Below, piece after piece: positions 1-7,235 of a stretch of DNA of 18,733 bases. The DNA lies in contig JBHJOI010000140.1 in NCBI GenBank assembly GCA_050329935.1, positions 1 through 18,733 of the forward strand, given 5' to 3'. The DNA comes from CAYSFW01 sp050329935. Lineage in GTDB: Bacteria > Pseudomonadota > Gammaproteobacteria > UWMA-0217. The number at the start of each line of letters is the position of its first letter. The stretch's first letter is position 1. A program made the translations under genes and the position numbers. Under the pieces are notes generated by a model that made no database searches, was not told the origin of the DNA, and saw only the letters and a program-made list of their open reading frames with translations.

Positions 1-155
1 CCCAGGGAAGTTGCCACGATCAAGCCGGTTTCGTCGCCGAGACGCCGAGTCACTGCCTCGCTGCGATTGAACGCAACCAGCGGCACCTCCGCGCGGCGCA
101 AGCGACGCGCCATGTTCGCCCCCAGGCGCCCCAGCCCCACGATTCCGATAGTCAT
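1..155 (-). CDS. 6-phosphogluconate dehydrogenase-like protein, N-terminal fragment
   Basis: This is the first 51 codons of a gene that runs off the left edge. The protein begins MTIGIVGLGRLGANMARRL, a Rossmann nucleotide-binding motif with the glycine pattern G7-x-G9-x-x-G12. The second strand ends in N30-R31-S32, the position where 6-phosphogluconate dehydrogenases use an Asn-Arg pair to bind the NADP phosphate. The Gly-Ala-Asn-Met segment after the glycine motif is typical of the decarboxylating 6-phosphogluconate dehydrogenase group, which makes ribulose 5-phosphate in the cytosol. The start is supported by GAGAGG about 7 bases upstream. Other members of the beta-hydroxyacid dehydrogenase superfamily have a similar N-terminus, and the catalytic part is outside the window, so the exact substrate is inferred. 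Confidence 0.75.
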   Translation of the reverse strand, partial: MTIGIVGLGRLGANMARRLRRAEVPLVAFNRSEAVTRRLGDETGLIVATSL

Positions 156-564
156 TTCGAGCCTCTCATTGTGGTTGTCGGCGGGAATGTTTTACCCCGA
201 TCGGACAGAGTTTCCAAGCCTGGTTCGTCGTGGCCGCCTTCCTCTGGATCTTGGCTATTAGCCTGTAACTCCCGATTTTCAGGGAATGCCGCTCCGGGTT
301 GGGTAGGCGGGCGCGTCGGCCGCAGAAACGCGGCCGCCGAGGCCCCAAGGATGGGTTCACGGCGTCGCCCGCCTACCCGGCCCGGAGCGGCTTTCATCCG
401 CCGGGGCGGTGTCCTCGCCATGAAAGCGTGACGCGGCGATTCCGCTTCAGCCACGCCTGGATCGCGCCGCGCTGGAGCCACATCGGCTCACAGCGGTTTG
501 ATCGCGCCTCCGATTACAATAGACTAACGCCACTCGATTCACTCGATCACCCGCGCCCACGATA
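156..564. other. Intergenic region between divergent genes
   Basis: 409 bases without a convincing gene. From left to right it holds an 11-base perfect palindrome GGCTATTAGCC at 253-263, the nested palindromic element described separately at 289-426, and a promoter-like TACAAT hexamer at 515-520 about 45 bases before the next gene. I find no well-spaced -35 box for that hexamer (TTTGAT at 497-502 leaves only 12 bases), so the promoter is tentative. Short reading frames cross this stretch on both strands, but they follow the GC-rich arms of the palindrome and lack ribosome binding sites. Confidence 0.5.
289..426. repeat. Nested palindromic intergenic element, copy A
   Basis: The arms 289-313 and 366-390 are reverse complements over 25 bases except for two positions (TT at 299-300 against GG at 379-380). 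Between them lies a second hairpin, CGGCCGC at 317-323 pairing with GCGGCCG at 330-336 across the loop AGAAAC. To the right, CTTTCAT (391-397) pairs with ATGAAAG (420-426), with a small CCGCC/GGCGG stem inside. On the minus strand the block 397-341 aligns without gaps to 12650-12594, with about 42 of 57 bases identical, centred on CGCCGTGAACCC. Copy B also has an outer inverted repeat and an inner hairpin, so this is a dispersed REP-like family. It lies outside coding sequence. The family name is not known to me. Confidence 0.75.
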
Positions 565-1506
565 ATGACCCAACATAGCATCTGCATCCTTGGCGGCACC
601 GGTTTTGTCGGTAGCCATTTAGCTACCCGCCTTGTCAACCGTGGGCATCGTGTCAAGGTCTTGACTCGCCATCGGCACCGCCACCGTGAACTCACGGTAT
701 TGCCATTGCTCGAACTCATCGAATGTGACGTGCATAACCCGGTCGAATTGTCGCTCCACCTCCAGGGCTGCGACACGGTCATCAATCTGGTCGGCATCCT
801 GAACGAGTTTGGCGGTGCACGCCGATTCGAAACCGTGCATGTCGAATTGCCAAAGCGAGTCGTCGAAGCCTGCCGCGATGCCGGAGTCGCACGCCTGCTG
901 CACATGAGCGCGCTGAATGCGTCAACCGACGCGCCGAGCCAATATCTGCGGAGCAAAGGTGCGGCGGAGGATTATGTGCATGAGGTCGGCGGTCAATTCA
1001 TGAATGTCACGAGCTTCCGACCTTCGGTGATTTTCGGACCGGGCGACGGCTTTCTGAATCTGTTCGCGGGGTTGCTGCGGAGCATTCCGCTGGCGTTGCC
1101 GCTGGCCTGCCCCGGCGCGCGGTTCGCTCCGGTGTATGTTGGCGACGTCGCCGACGCCTTCATCGCCGCGCTCGACGACGCGACGTTGACGGACAAGCGT
1201 ATCGACTTGTGTGGCCCAGAGAGTTTCACCCTGCGCGAACTCGTGGCCTACACCGCCCGTATGATCGGCCTCAAGCGCTGGATCATCGGCCTGCCCAATT
1301 GGGCCTCGAAACTCCAGGCACGGATCATGGGATTCGCGCCCGGCAAACCGTTCACGCTCGACAACTATCGCTCGATGCAAATCGACAGTGTTTGCCGCGG
1401 CGGCGGCAACTGCCCGACCGCGCTGGACGCCGTGGTGCCGCATTACCTTGGCAACGCGGCGCTCGACTCAAACCGGCAACGCAATCGGGAAACGGTTCGC
1501 AGCTAA
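565..1506 (+). CDS. NDUFA9-like atypical SDR, NAD(P)-binding protein
   Basis: A 313-residue protein of the atypical short-chain dehydrogenase group related to NDUFA9, the mitochondrial complex I accessory subunit. It opens with a Rossmann fold, GGTGFVGSHL at residues 10-19, followed by a conserved Asp at the end of a later strand (ECD, 53-55) and NLVGIL at 74-79. A Tyr-x-x-x-Lys pair is present (Y127, K131). The segment YVGDVADAFI in the middle of the protein is typical of the family. Bacterial members are commonly annotated 'complex I NDUFA9 subunit family'; their reaction is not firmly established, and an oxidoreductase or quinone-related role is inferred. The ribosome binding site is weak. 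The stop codon overlaps the stop of the convergent peptidase gene (TAA at 1504-1506, TAG on the other strand at 1503-1505). Confidence 0.85.
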   Translation: MTQHSICILGGTGFVGSHLATRLVNRGHRVKVLTRHRHRHRELTVLPLLELIECDVHNPVELSLHLQGCDTVINLVGILNEFGGARRFETVHVELPKRVVEACRDAGVARLLHMSALNASTDAPSQYLRSKGAAEDYVHEVGGQFMNVTSFRPSVIFGPGDGFLNLFAGLLRSIPLALPLACPGARFAPVYVGDVADAFIAALDDATLTDKRIDLCGPESFTLRELVAYTARMIGLKRWIIGLPNWASKLQARIMGFAPGKPFTLDNYRSMQIDSVCRGGGNCPTALDAVVPHYLGNAALDSNRQRNRETVRS

Positions 1507-2618
1507 CCGTCGCGCGCGCGGTGCGCATCGACGTTAAACCGCGACGAAGTCTCACCACACTGCGCCGACTGTTTCAAGCGATCGTGACGTTCGGATTTTT
1601 CCAGTGTTTTGAACGGCGCCATCGCGATGTAGAAGCGCTCGAAATCGTAGTCGCAACTGGCAAGCCAACGCGTGAACTCCGGCACCAGATCTCGGTAGAC
1701 GGCGATCGAGGCGAGCCGGGCATTATTGACGGGCCGCTCGAACCAACGATCGTAGCCGGAAAACCCGTCCCAACGTTGTTTCAAGGCCTCGTAGCGCAGC
1801 CGCAACTCGGCGTAGGACGCTGCTTTGCGCTCACGTTTTTGCCCTTCCGATAACGCCTCGTCCGCGTAAACCGCTCGCAACTGTTCCGAGGTCGATTTCA
1901 GCAGACCGATGAAATCGTCCTTGTGGCTTAGCCAGCTTTCATACTGAGTCAAATCCTCCGGGGCGGTCTCGGCGAGCCAGCGCCGCACACCCTGCTCGCC
2001 AACGACGGTCGCGAACGCCTCGTTGAACTCGGTATCGTGGGCGAAATACAACAACTGGTGCGCAAGCTCATGAAACACGACTTCCGCCATCAGAACCTCG
2101 CCGCGATCAACCATCGAGCTCAATAGCGGGTCGGCGAACCAGCCCAGGGTTGAGTATGCCTGCACCCCGCCGACAAACACTTCGTAGCCCTCGGCGCGCA
2201 ACGATTCGGCAAACTGCTCGGCCCGAGCCTCATCGAAGTAACCGCGATAGCTCACGCAACCCACCACCGGAAAGCACCATTCCTTGGGTTTCAGCGACAG
2301 CTCGGGCGCGGCCACGACCGACCAAACGGCAAACGGTCGCCCGAGTTCGACATAACTCTGATAACTGCCGTTCTCGGGTAATCCAAGTCGCCGCGAGGCG
2401 TAGTCGCGAATTTCCAGCGCCGCGATCAACTGCTGGCGCCGATCGGCATCGAGATCCTCACGCCGCACCCATTCGTCGATCGCGACCCGCCGACTCATCA
2501 GGTCGAGGTGACCGCGCGCGCTGTGCGTGTAGTACTCCAGCGTGCCGCAGCCGACGCAGGAGCCGAGTATCGCCAGACTGGCGGCCGCCAGCACAATCCA
2601 CTTCAAGACACCGCGCAT
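1503..2618 (-). CDS. Putative zinc aminopeptidase, lipoprotein (COG4324 family)
   Basis: A 371-residue predicted lipoprotein of the proteobacterial 'putative aminopeptidase' family. Residues 1-20 form a signal peptide ending in a lipobox L18-G19-S20-C21, so the mature protein should be lipid-anchored at C21. The zinc site is H183-E184-L-A-H187 in FHELAHQ. It is followed by the downstream glutamate motif FNEAFATVVGE (about 198-208), which likely gives the third metal ligand, as in gluzincins. I chose ATG at 2618 rather than the TTG four codons upstream, because GGAG lies about 7 bases before the ATG. A TAGAAT-like -10 lies on this strand at 2661-2666, but no clear -35 is visible. Substrates are unknown. 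The gene is divergent from yciB and convergent with the NDUFA9-like gene. Confidence 0.85.
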   Translation of the reverse strand: MRGVLKWIVLAAASLAILGSCVGCGTLEYYTHSARGHLDLMSRRVAIDEWVRREDLDADRRQQLIAALEIRDYASRRLGLPENGSYQSYVELGRPFAVWSVVAAPELSLKPKEWCFPVVGCVSYRGYFDEARAEQFAESLRAEGYEVFVGGVQAYSTLGWFADPLLSSMVDRGEVLMAEVVFHELAHQLLYFAHDTEFNEAFATVVGEQGVRRWLAETAPEDLTQYESWLSHKDDFIGLLKSTSEQLRAVYADEALSEGQKRERKAASYAELRLRYEALKQRWDGFSGYDRWFERPVNNARLASIAVYRDLVPEFTRWLASCDYDFERFYIAMAPFKTLEKSERHDRLKQSAQCGETSSRFNVDAHRARDG

Positions 2619-2713
2619 GCACCGCTCCAATTACATTTCTCAAGGTCTGCCCACACCACCATTCTAAATGCTGAGGCCCATCGGTCGCATACCCCACGTT
2701 TTATCGGCGTCAG

Positions 2714-2750
2714 TTCACCCGTCGGACCCATGATCGGTATACTGCGGTCC
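2714..2750 (+). promoter_or_regulatory. Candidate promoter of yciB, possibly giving a leaderless mRNA
   Basis: TTCACC at 2714-2719 and TATACT at 2738-2743 are separated by 18 bases. The -10 hexamer ends 7 bases before the ATG at 2751, so transcription would begin at or next to the start codon. No Shine-Dalgarno sequence is visible. The -10 is strong (five of six consensus bases); the -35 is weak. Confidence 0.5.
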
Positions 2751-3374
2751 ATGAAATTCCTGTTTGACCTGTTTCCCGTCATCCTGTTTTTCGTCACGTT
2801 CAAGGTCGCGGAGCAGCAACCCGACGCTTCGGTCGCCCTGGCAACAGGTTTGCTCGGTGCGCTCGGCGGCCTGGTGACGCCGCAGCAAGCGCCCATCTTG
2901 CTGGCGACCGGTGTCGCAATCCTCGCCACACTCGCCCAAGTCGCGTGGTTGCTGCTGCGACGACGCAAGATCGACACCATGCTTTGGGTGAGTCTTGGCA
3001 TTATCGTCGTGTTCGGCGGCGCCACGTTGTTGTTGCGCGACGATACGTTCATCAAATGGAAGCCGACGGTACTATATTGGTTGTTCGGCGCCACGCTACT
3101 GCTATCCGCGTTGTGGTTGCGCAAGAACCTGATTCGCGCGCTGATGGGCGCGCAAATGCAACTGCCCGACGCGGTTTGGGCACGGCTGAATCTATCCTGG
3201 GTAGGTTTTTTTCTATTCATGGGTTTCGCCAATCTCTACGTCGCGTTCAATTTCAGCACCGATGCCTGGGTCAACTTCAAGCTGTTTGGTGGCATCGGCC
3301 TGATGCTGCTCTTCGTGATCGGGCAAAGCCTGTTGCTGTCGAAGTACCTCGACAACGCCGAACCGAACGCGTGA
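2751..3374 (+). CDS. yciB: Septation/intracellular membrane protein YciB (IspZ family)
   Basis: A 207-residue inner-membrane protein. It begins MKFLFDLFPVILFFVTFKVA, the standard YciB start, and later carries DDTFIKWKPTV (97-107), ARLNLSWVGFF (144-154) and FSTDAWVNFKLFGG (168-181), all hallmarks of the family. Hydrophobic segments at about 5-20, 27-43, 48-69, 77-95, 107-123, 149-166 and 179-197 fit a multi-pass protein. It is longer than E. coli YciB (179 residues) because of an extended region around residues 21-55. The family is linked to cell envelope synthesis and division. ATG at 2751 is preferred because it matches the family start; an in-frame ATG at 2730 would add seven residues and has no better ribosome binding site. 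Confidence 0.93.
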   Translation: MKFLFDLFPVILFFVTFKVAEQQPDASVALATGLLGALGGLVTPQQAPILLATGVAILATLAQVAWLLLRRRKIDTMLWVSLGIIVVFGGATLLLRDDTFIKWKPTVLYWLFGATLLLSALWLRKNLIRALMGAQMQLPDAVWARLNLSWVGFFLFMGFANLYVAFNFSTDAWVNFKLFGGIGLMLLFVIGQSLLLSKYLDNAEPNA

Positions 3375-3405
3375 CGGACAGCTAACAGCGCCGTAAGTCG
3401 AGACA

Positions 3406-3442
3406 TTGGCCCCGACCGCGCGGCGGGTTTACGCTAACACTC
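3406..3442 (+). promoter_or_regulatory. Candidate promoter of cca with start codon at the expected +1
   Basis: TTGGCC at 3406-3411 and TACGCT at 3430-3435 are separated by 18 bases. The -10-like hexamer ends 7 bases before the ATG of cca, the same geometry as at yciB, and again no Shine-Dalgarno sequence is present. Each hexamer is only a moderate match to consensus. Confidence 0.35.
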
Positions 3443-4666
3443 ATGCAAATCTATCTTGTCGGCGGCGCGGTGCGCGATCAATTGTTGGGACGTCCCGTCA
3501 GCGAACGGGACTGGGTGGTCGTCGGGGCAACTCCTGAGCAGATGGTGGCGCTCGGCTACCGCCCGGTCGGCAAGGACTTCCCGGTCTTTCTGCATCCCCG
3601 CACCCACGAGGAATACGCGCTTGCGCGCACGGAGCGCAAGACGGCACCCGGCTATCGAGGATTCGTGGTCCACGCCTCGCCGGAAGTGACCTTGCGCGAG
3701 GACCTATCGCGCCGCGACCTCACCATCAACGCGCTCGCGCGGGACGAGAACGACCAAATCATCGATTTTCACGGTGGCCTCGCGGACTTGAAACAACGCG
3801 TGTTGCGCCATGTCTCGCCCGCCTTCGCGGAGGATCCGGTGAGGATTCTGCGTGCCGCGCGCTTCGCTGCGCGCTATGCGTACTTGGGCTTCGAGGTGGC
3901 GCCCGAGACCATCGAACTGATGCGACAAATGGTCGCGGCGGGCGAAGTCGATGCATTGGTGTCGGAGCGAGTCTGGCAGGAATTGCAGCGCGGGCTCGGT
4001 GAACCGGCGCCGGCCGAGTTCTTCAAGGTCTTGCGCGCGTGCGGCGCGCTCGCCGTTGTCTTCCCCGAGCTCGACCGCCTGTTCGGCGTGCCGCAACCCC
4101 CACAATATCACCCCGAGATTGATTCGGGGCTGCACACGCTGCTCGTGTTGGAGCAAGCGGCCCGACTGTCCCCTGCGACAACCGTACGCTTCGCGGCGCT
4201 GCTACACGATCTCGGCAAGGGCGTGACGCCACCGGCCGAATGGCCATCACATCGCGGCCACGAAGCACACGGAGTGCCCTTGGTCGAACAGCTTTGCGCG
4301 CGACTGCGCGTGCCCAATGCCTATCGTGATCTTGCGGTGCTGGCCACGCGCTATCACTTGCACCTACATCGGGCGCTTGAACTTACACCCGCGACACTGG
4401 TCACGCTGCTGGAGCGCACCGATGCCTTCCGGCGGGGTGATCGCTTCCAGGAATTCCTGTTGGCCTGCGAGGCGGATAGCCGCGGACGGACCGGGCTCGA
4501 AGATCGACCCTACCCGCAGCGCGCGTGGCTGGAGCGGGTGCTCGAGGCGGCGCGAGGCGTCGACGTCGCCTCGATCGCGCGACGAGGCTTGCAGGGCGAG
4601 GCATTGAAATTCGAGATTCACGCCGCGCGGGTCGCCGCGGTACGCGCATTGGGCAAGGCCGGCTGA
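3443..4666 (+). CDS. cca: tRNA nucleotidyltransferase / multifunctional CCA protein
   Basis: A 407-residue class II CCA-adding enzyme that builds or repairs the 3' CCA end of tRNAs; E. coli Cca is 412 residues. The head domain starts MQIYLVGGAVRDQLLG. The catalytic strand reads E21-R22-D23-WVVVG, where E. coli has Asp-Arg-Asp, so the first metal-binding carboxylate is Glu. The family motifs EEYALARTERK (56-66), RRDLTINALA (90-99) and EDPVRILRAARFAARYA (130-146) follow. The C-terminal HD phosphohydrolase domain is present, with LLHDLGKG and the following HRGHEAHG histidines, as in enzymes with 2',3'-cyclic phosphodiesterase and phosphatase activity. It follows yciB by 68 bases but seems to have its own promoter. 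Confidence 0.96.
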   Translation: MQIYLVGGAVRDQLLGRPVSERDWVVVGATPEQMVALGYRPVGKDFPVFLHPRTHEEYALARTERKTAPGYRGFVVHASPEVTLREDLSRRDLTINALARDENDQIIDFHGGLADLKQRVLRHVSPAFAEDPVRILRAARFAARYAYLGFEVAPETIELMRQMVAAGEVDALVSERVWQELQRGLGEPAPAEFFKVLRACGALAVVFPELDRLFGVPQPPQYHPEIDSGLHTLLVLEQAARLSPATTVRFAALLHDLGKGVTPPAEWPSHRGHEAHGVPLVEQLCARLRVPNAYRDLAVLATRYHLHLHRALELTPATLVTLLERTDAFRRGDRFQEFLLACEADSRGRTGLEDRPYPQRAWLERVLEAARGVDVASIARRGLQGEALKFEIHAARVAAVRALGKAG

Positions 4667-4741
4667 CTCGGCCTCGCGCCACAGCCTGCACCCCGATTAG
4701 CGCTGCTCCGCTGGGCGATGAGGCGGCAGACGCACGCGCCT

Positions 4742-5917
4742 TCACAGACGGTGCGTCAGATCACGCAAGGCAAAGCCGCGCAGCGGAAAATCGAGTCCCT
4801 TGGTCAGCGCGATCACCTGAAAGCGCTCGCCCATTTCGGACGGTAACGTAAGCAGTTTGACCTGGCGCGAGAGCTCGATACGCTCGCGCTCCGGGACGTC
4901 AAACGCCGCCTGGTAGAGCTCATCGAGACCATTCGCGAGCAGAAACGCAGCCTGGTGAGTGTACCCGGCAAGATGCAATCCCGCTTCGGCGCCGGCCTCG
5001 GCGACAGCGGTGAAATCAACGCTGGCGGAAAGATCCTGAACGCCGACGTGACTGAACGGATCCTCATGCGCGAGATGCCGGTAATGGCAAATCAACGTGC
5101 CCATGCTGCGTTCGGGAAGATAAAACTCACGTCGTGGGTAACCGTAGTCAATCAGGATCATCGCGCCACGTTGCAATACCGATGCCACCCGGCGCATCCA
5201 TGGCGTGAGCCAGGGACTCCACTCCGAGCCATACGGCAATCGCCATGGTCCCGTCTGCAAGCGCAGCAATTCGACTCGTTCGCGCAGCTTGACATCCGCT
5301 TCGCGCTCAACCCAACCGAATCCGGCATCCACCTCGCCGACACACCGCTCGAACACGCCTTCGCCCCGCATCATGAAGCACTGCACCGGCAAGGCATCGA
5401 GCACTTCATTCGCGAGCACCACACCGGGCACGGTCAACCCGTTGAGATCGTCCAGCCACCGCACGCGATCGAACCAACGTGGCGCACGCGACTTGAGCCA
5501 TTGCCGTTGCCGCGCACGCAGATCCGGGCTGACTTCGAGAATGTAGTAACGATCGGGCAAGACATTTAACACCTCCAGTTCCGCCAACAGATCGCCCGCC
5601 ATCACGCCGGAACCAGCGCCGAATTCGAGCACGCTGCCGCCCCCTTCGAGCGCGTGCAACACCTGGGCACACTGATGCGCAAGACAGCGCGAGAACAGCG
5701 GTGACACTTCCGGCGCGGTGACAAAATCGCCGGCCGCGCCCAGCTTGCTGGCGCCTGCGCTGTAATACCCCTGCCCCGGCGCGTAGAGCGCGAGCTGCAT
5801 GTAGCGTGTAAACGGAATCATGCCGCCCGCGGCCTGGATTTCACCACGAATCGTTTCCTGCAATCGCGCGGAGTGTTCTTGCTCGTCCGCGGTCGGCTCC
5901 GGTAAGGTTTGGCGCAT
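4742..5917 (-). CDS. SAM-dependent methyltransferase, NDUFAF7/MidA family
   Basis: A 391-residue class I methyltransferase of the family that includes mitochondrial NDUFAF7 (MidA), which methylates an arginine in a complex I subunit during assembly. Visible motifs are GDFVTAPEVSPLFSR (family signature, about residues 63-77), LEFGAGSGVMAGDLL (SAM-binding motif I), ANEVLDALPVQ (motif with the acidic post-strand residue) and IDYGYPRREFYLPER. The substrate in bacteria is not established. The reading frame is open for a further 222 codons upstream into the next gene, but ATG at 5917 has AAGGGA 7 bases before it and matches the family start, so the extension is rejected. It converges with cca across a 75-base gap and diverges from the pteridine reductase-like gene across 39 bases. 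Confidence 0.9.
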   Translation of the reverse strand: MRQTLPEPTADEQEHSARLQETIRGEIQAAGGMIPFTRYMQLALYAPGQGYYSAGASKLGAAGDFVTAPEVSPLFSRCLAHQCAQVLHALEGGGSVLEFGAGSGVMAGDLLAELEVLNVLPDRYYILEVSPDLRARQRQWLKSRAPRWFDRVRWLDDLNGLTVPGVVLANEVLDALPVQCFMMRGEGVFERCVGEVDAGFGWVEREADVKLRERVELLRLQTGPWRLPYGSEWSPWLTPWMRRVASVLQRGAMILIDYGYPRREFYLPERSMGTLICHYRHLAHEDPFSHVGVQDLSASVDFTAVAEAGAEAGLHLAGYTHQAAFLLANGLDELYQAAFDVPERERIELSRQVKLLTLPSEMGERFQVIALTKGLDFPLRGFALRDLTHRL

Positions 5918-5956
5918 CGTGAGTCCCTTGATCAACGCAACCTGGAGTTTACACAA

Positions 5957-6712
5957 ATGACCGCCGATTCGGCCGCCCCGGAACCGAAAGTTGCGCTGGT
6001 GACCGGCTCCGCGCGTCGTATCGGTGCCGAGATCGTGCGCGAGCTGCACGCCGCCGGCCTTAACGTGATCATCCACTATCGCCGTTCCGCCACCGACGCC
6101 GAGACCCTCGCGCACGCGCTGAATACGCAACGCCGGAACTCCGCGCGTACGCTGCCCGGTGACCTCGCAACCGTCGCGACGCTGGCGAGCTTGATCGAAA
6201 CAGCGATCGGTTTCTGGGGGCGACTCGACGTTCTGGTCAACAACGCTTCGGGTTTCTATCCCACCCCGATGGGCACGATTACGCCGCAGCAGTTCGACGA
6301 CCTGATCGGTTCCAACCTGCGCGCGCCCCTGTTTCTGGCCCAAGCCGCGGCGGCCGAACTCAGGCGGCGCGGCGGCTGTATCTGCAATATCGTCGATATC
6401 CACGCCGAACGCCCGCTCAAGGACTATCCAGTGTACTCGGCGGCGAAGGGTGGACTCGTGGTCCTGACCCGAGCGTTGGCGCGCGAATTGGGGCCGGCGG
6501 TGCGCGTCAACGCGGTTGCGCCGGGCGCGATCATGTGGCCGGAAGAGCCTCACCACGCGGCGCAACACCAGGAAATCATTCAACGCACGGTGCTGAAGCG
6601 GGAGGGGCAGCCGAGCGACATCGCGCGAACAATACGCTTTTTGGTCCTCGACGCGCCTTACATCACGGGCCAGATCATCGCCGTGGACGGCGGCCGAACG
6701 CTGTCAAATTGA
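5957..6712 (+). CDS. Pteridine reductase-like short-chain dehydrogenase
   Basis: A 251-residue classical-length SDR. The nucleotide-binding motif is TGSARRIG (16-23), with Arg in place of the usual middle Gly, and the active site is D147-I-H...Y160-S-A-A-K164, with Asp where most SDRs have Ser. Both substitutions are hallmarks of pteridine reductases (PTR1/FolM), which reduce dihydropterins or dihydrofolate with NADPH. NNASGFYPTP (95-104) and RVNAVAPGAI (183-192) fit the family. ATG at 5957 has GGAG about 9 bases upstream and matches the alignment; a 16-residue upstream extension is unlikely. The 3' end overlaps folK by 9 bases in convergent orientation. Adjacency to folK and folB supports a pterin or folate role. 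Whether it makes tetrahydrofolate or another pterin cofactor cannot be told. Confidence 0.88.
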   Translation: MTADSAAPEPKVALVTGSARRIGAEIVRELHAAGLNVIIHYRRSATDAETLAHALNTQRRNSARTLPGDLATVATLASLIETAIGFWGRLDVLVNNASGFYPTPMGTITPQQFDDLIGSNLRAPLFLAQAAAAELRRRGGCICNIVDIHAERPLKDYPVYSAAKGGLVVLTRALARELGPAVRVNAVAPGAIMWPEEPHHAAQHQEIIQRTVLKREGQPSDIARTIRFLVLDAPYITGQIIAVDGGRTLSN

Positions 6713-7234
6713 ATTCTGGGTGCCGCGCTCGGCGACGCGCGCGAATCCATCAGCGACCTTGTTGCCACGCCGCATCCGTCCGCTCGCAAGCGCCGTCCGC
6801 CAGATTTCTGCCGCCGCCTCACCGCTATCGGGCAAAATCAAATCGGGCGCGAGCTCGAGCAACGGTTCCAGTACAAAGGCGTAGGCACGGATGTCTCGAT
6901 GTGGCACGCGGATGTCACCATCGGCAATGATTGCATCGCCGTAAAGAATTAAATCCAGATCGAGCGTCCGTGGCGCGAACTTGCGCTCGCCGCGTACCCG
7001 ACCGTTTTCCGCTTCGACCTGTTTGAGCCAGGCCGCAAGTGCCGCCGCGCTCATGTCGCAGTCAAATGCCACGACCAGGTTTAAAAACGGCTCGCCGGCA
7101 AACCCTTCCGCCGGCGTTTCGAAAACCGAAGATACTTCCATCGAATCGAAACGGGCACGTAGCGCGGCGAGTGCCGCCCCGATGTGGCGCTCGCGCTCGA
7201 CATTGCTGCCGACGCTGACATACGCCCGCGTCAT
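6704..7234 (-). CDS. folK: HPPK, 6-hydroxymethyl-7,8-dihydropterin pyrophosphokinase
   Basis: A 176-residue enzyme that transfers pyrophosphate from ATP to 6-hydroxymethyl-7,8-dihydropterin, the step before dihydropteroate synthase. It begins MTRAYVSVGSNVERE, with GSN at 9-11. It contains FLNLVVAF (50-57) and the signature FAPRTLDLDLILYGD (86-100), whose D92 and D94 bind the two magnesium ions. PHRDIRAYAFVLEPLLEL (111-128) is the C-terminal family motif. ATG at 7234 is one base after the folB stop codon, so folB and folK are almost certainly translated from one mRNA. A longer reading frame that starts inside folB is rejected because the family begins at this methionine. Confidence 0.94.
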   Translation of the reverse strand: MTRAYVSVGSNVERERHIGAALAALRARFDSMEVSSVFETPAEGFAGEPFLNLVVAFDCDMSAAALAAWLKQVEAENGRVRGERKFAPRTLDLDLILYGDAIIADGDIRVPHRDIRAYAFVLEPLLELAPDLILPDSGEAAAEIWRTALASGRMRRGNKVADGFARVAERGTQNSI

Positions 7235-7235
7235 G

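Noticed and set aside
152..481. 109-codon open frame on the minus strand
   Set aside because: It runs through the palindromic element, has no ribosome binding site, and its similarity to the frame at 12522-12758 comes from the repeated DNA block.
1503..1506. Overlapping stop codons of convergent genes as a regulatory signal
   Set aside because: Short convergent overlaps are common in compact bacterial genomes; nothing else here points to antisense control.
5918..6583. 222-codon N-terminal extension of the NDUFAF7-like methyltransferase
   Set aside because: It overlaps the pteridine reductase-like gene on the other strand. The family start and an AAGGGA ribosome binding site support ATG at 5917.
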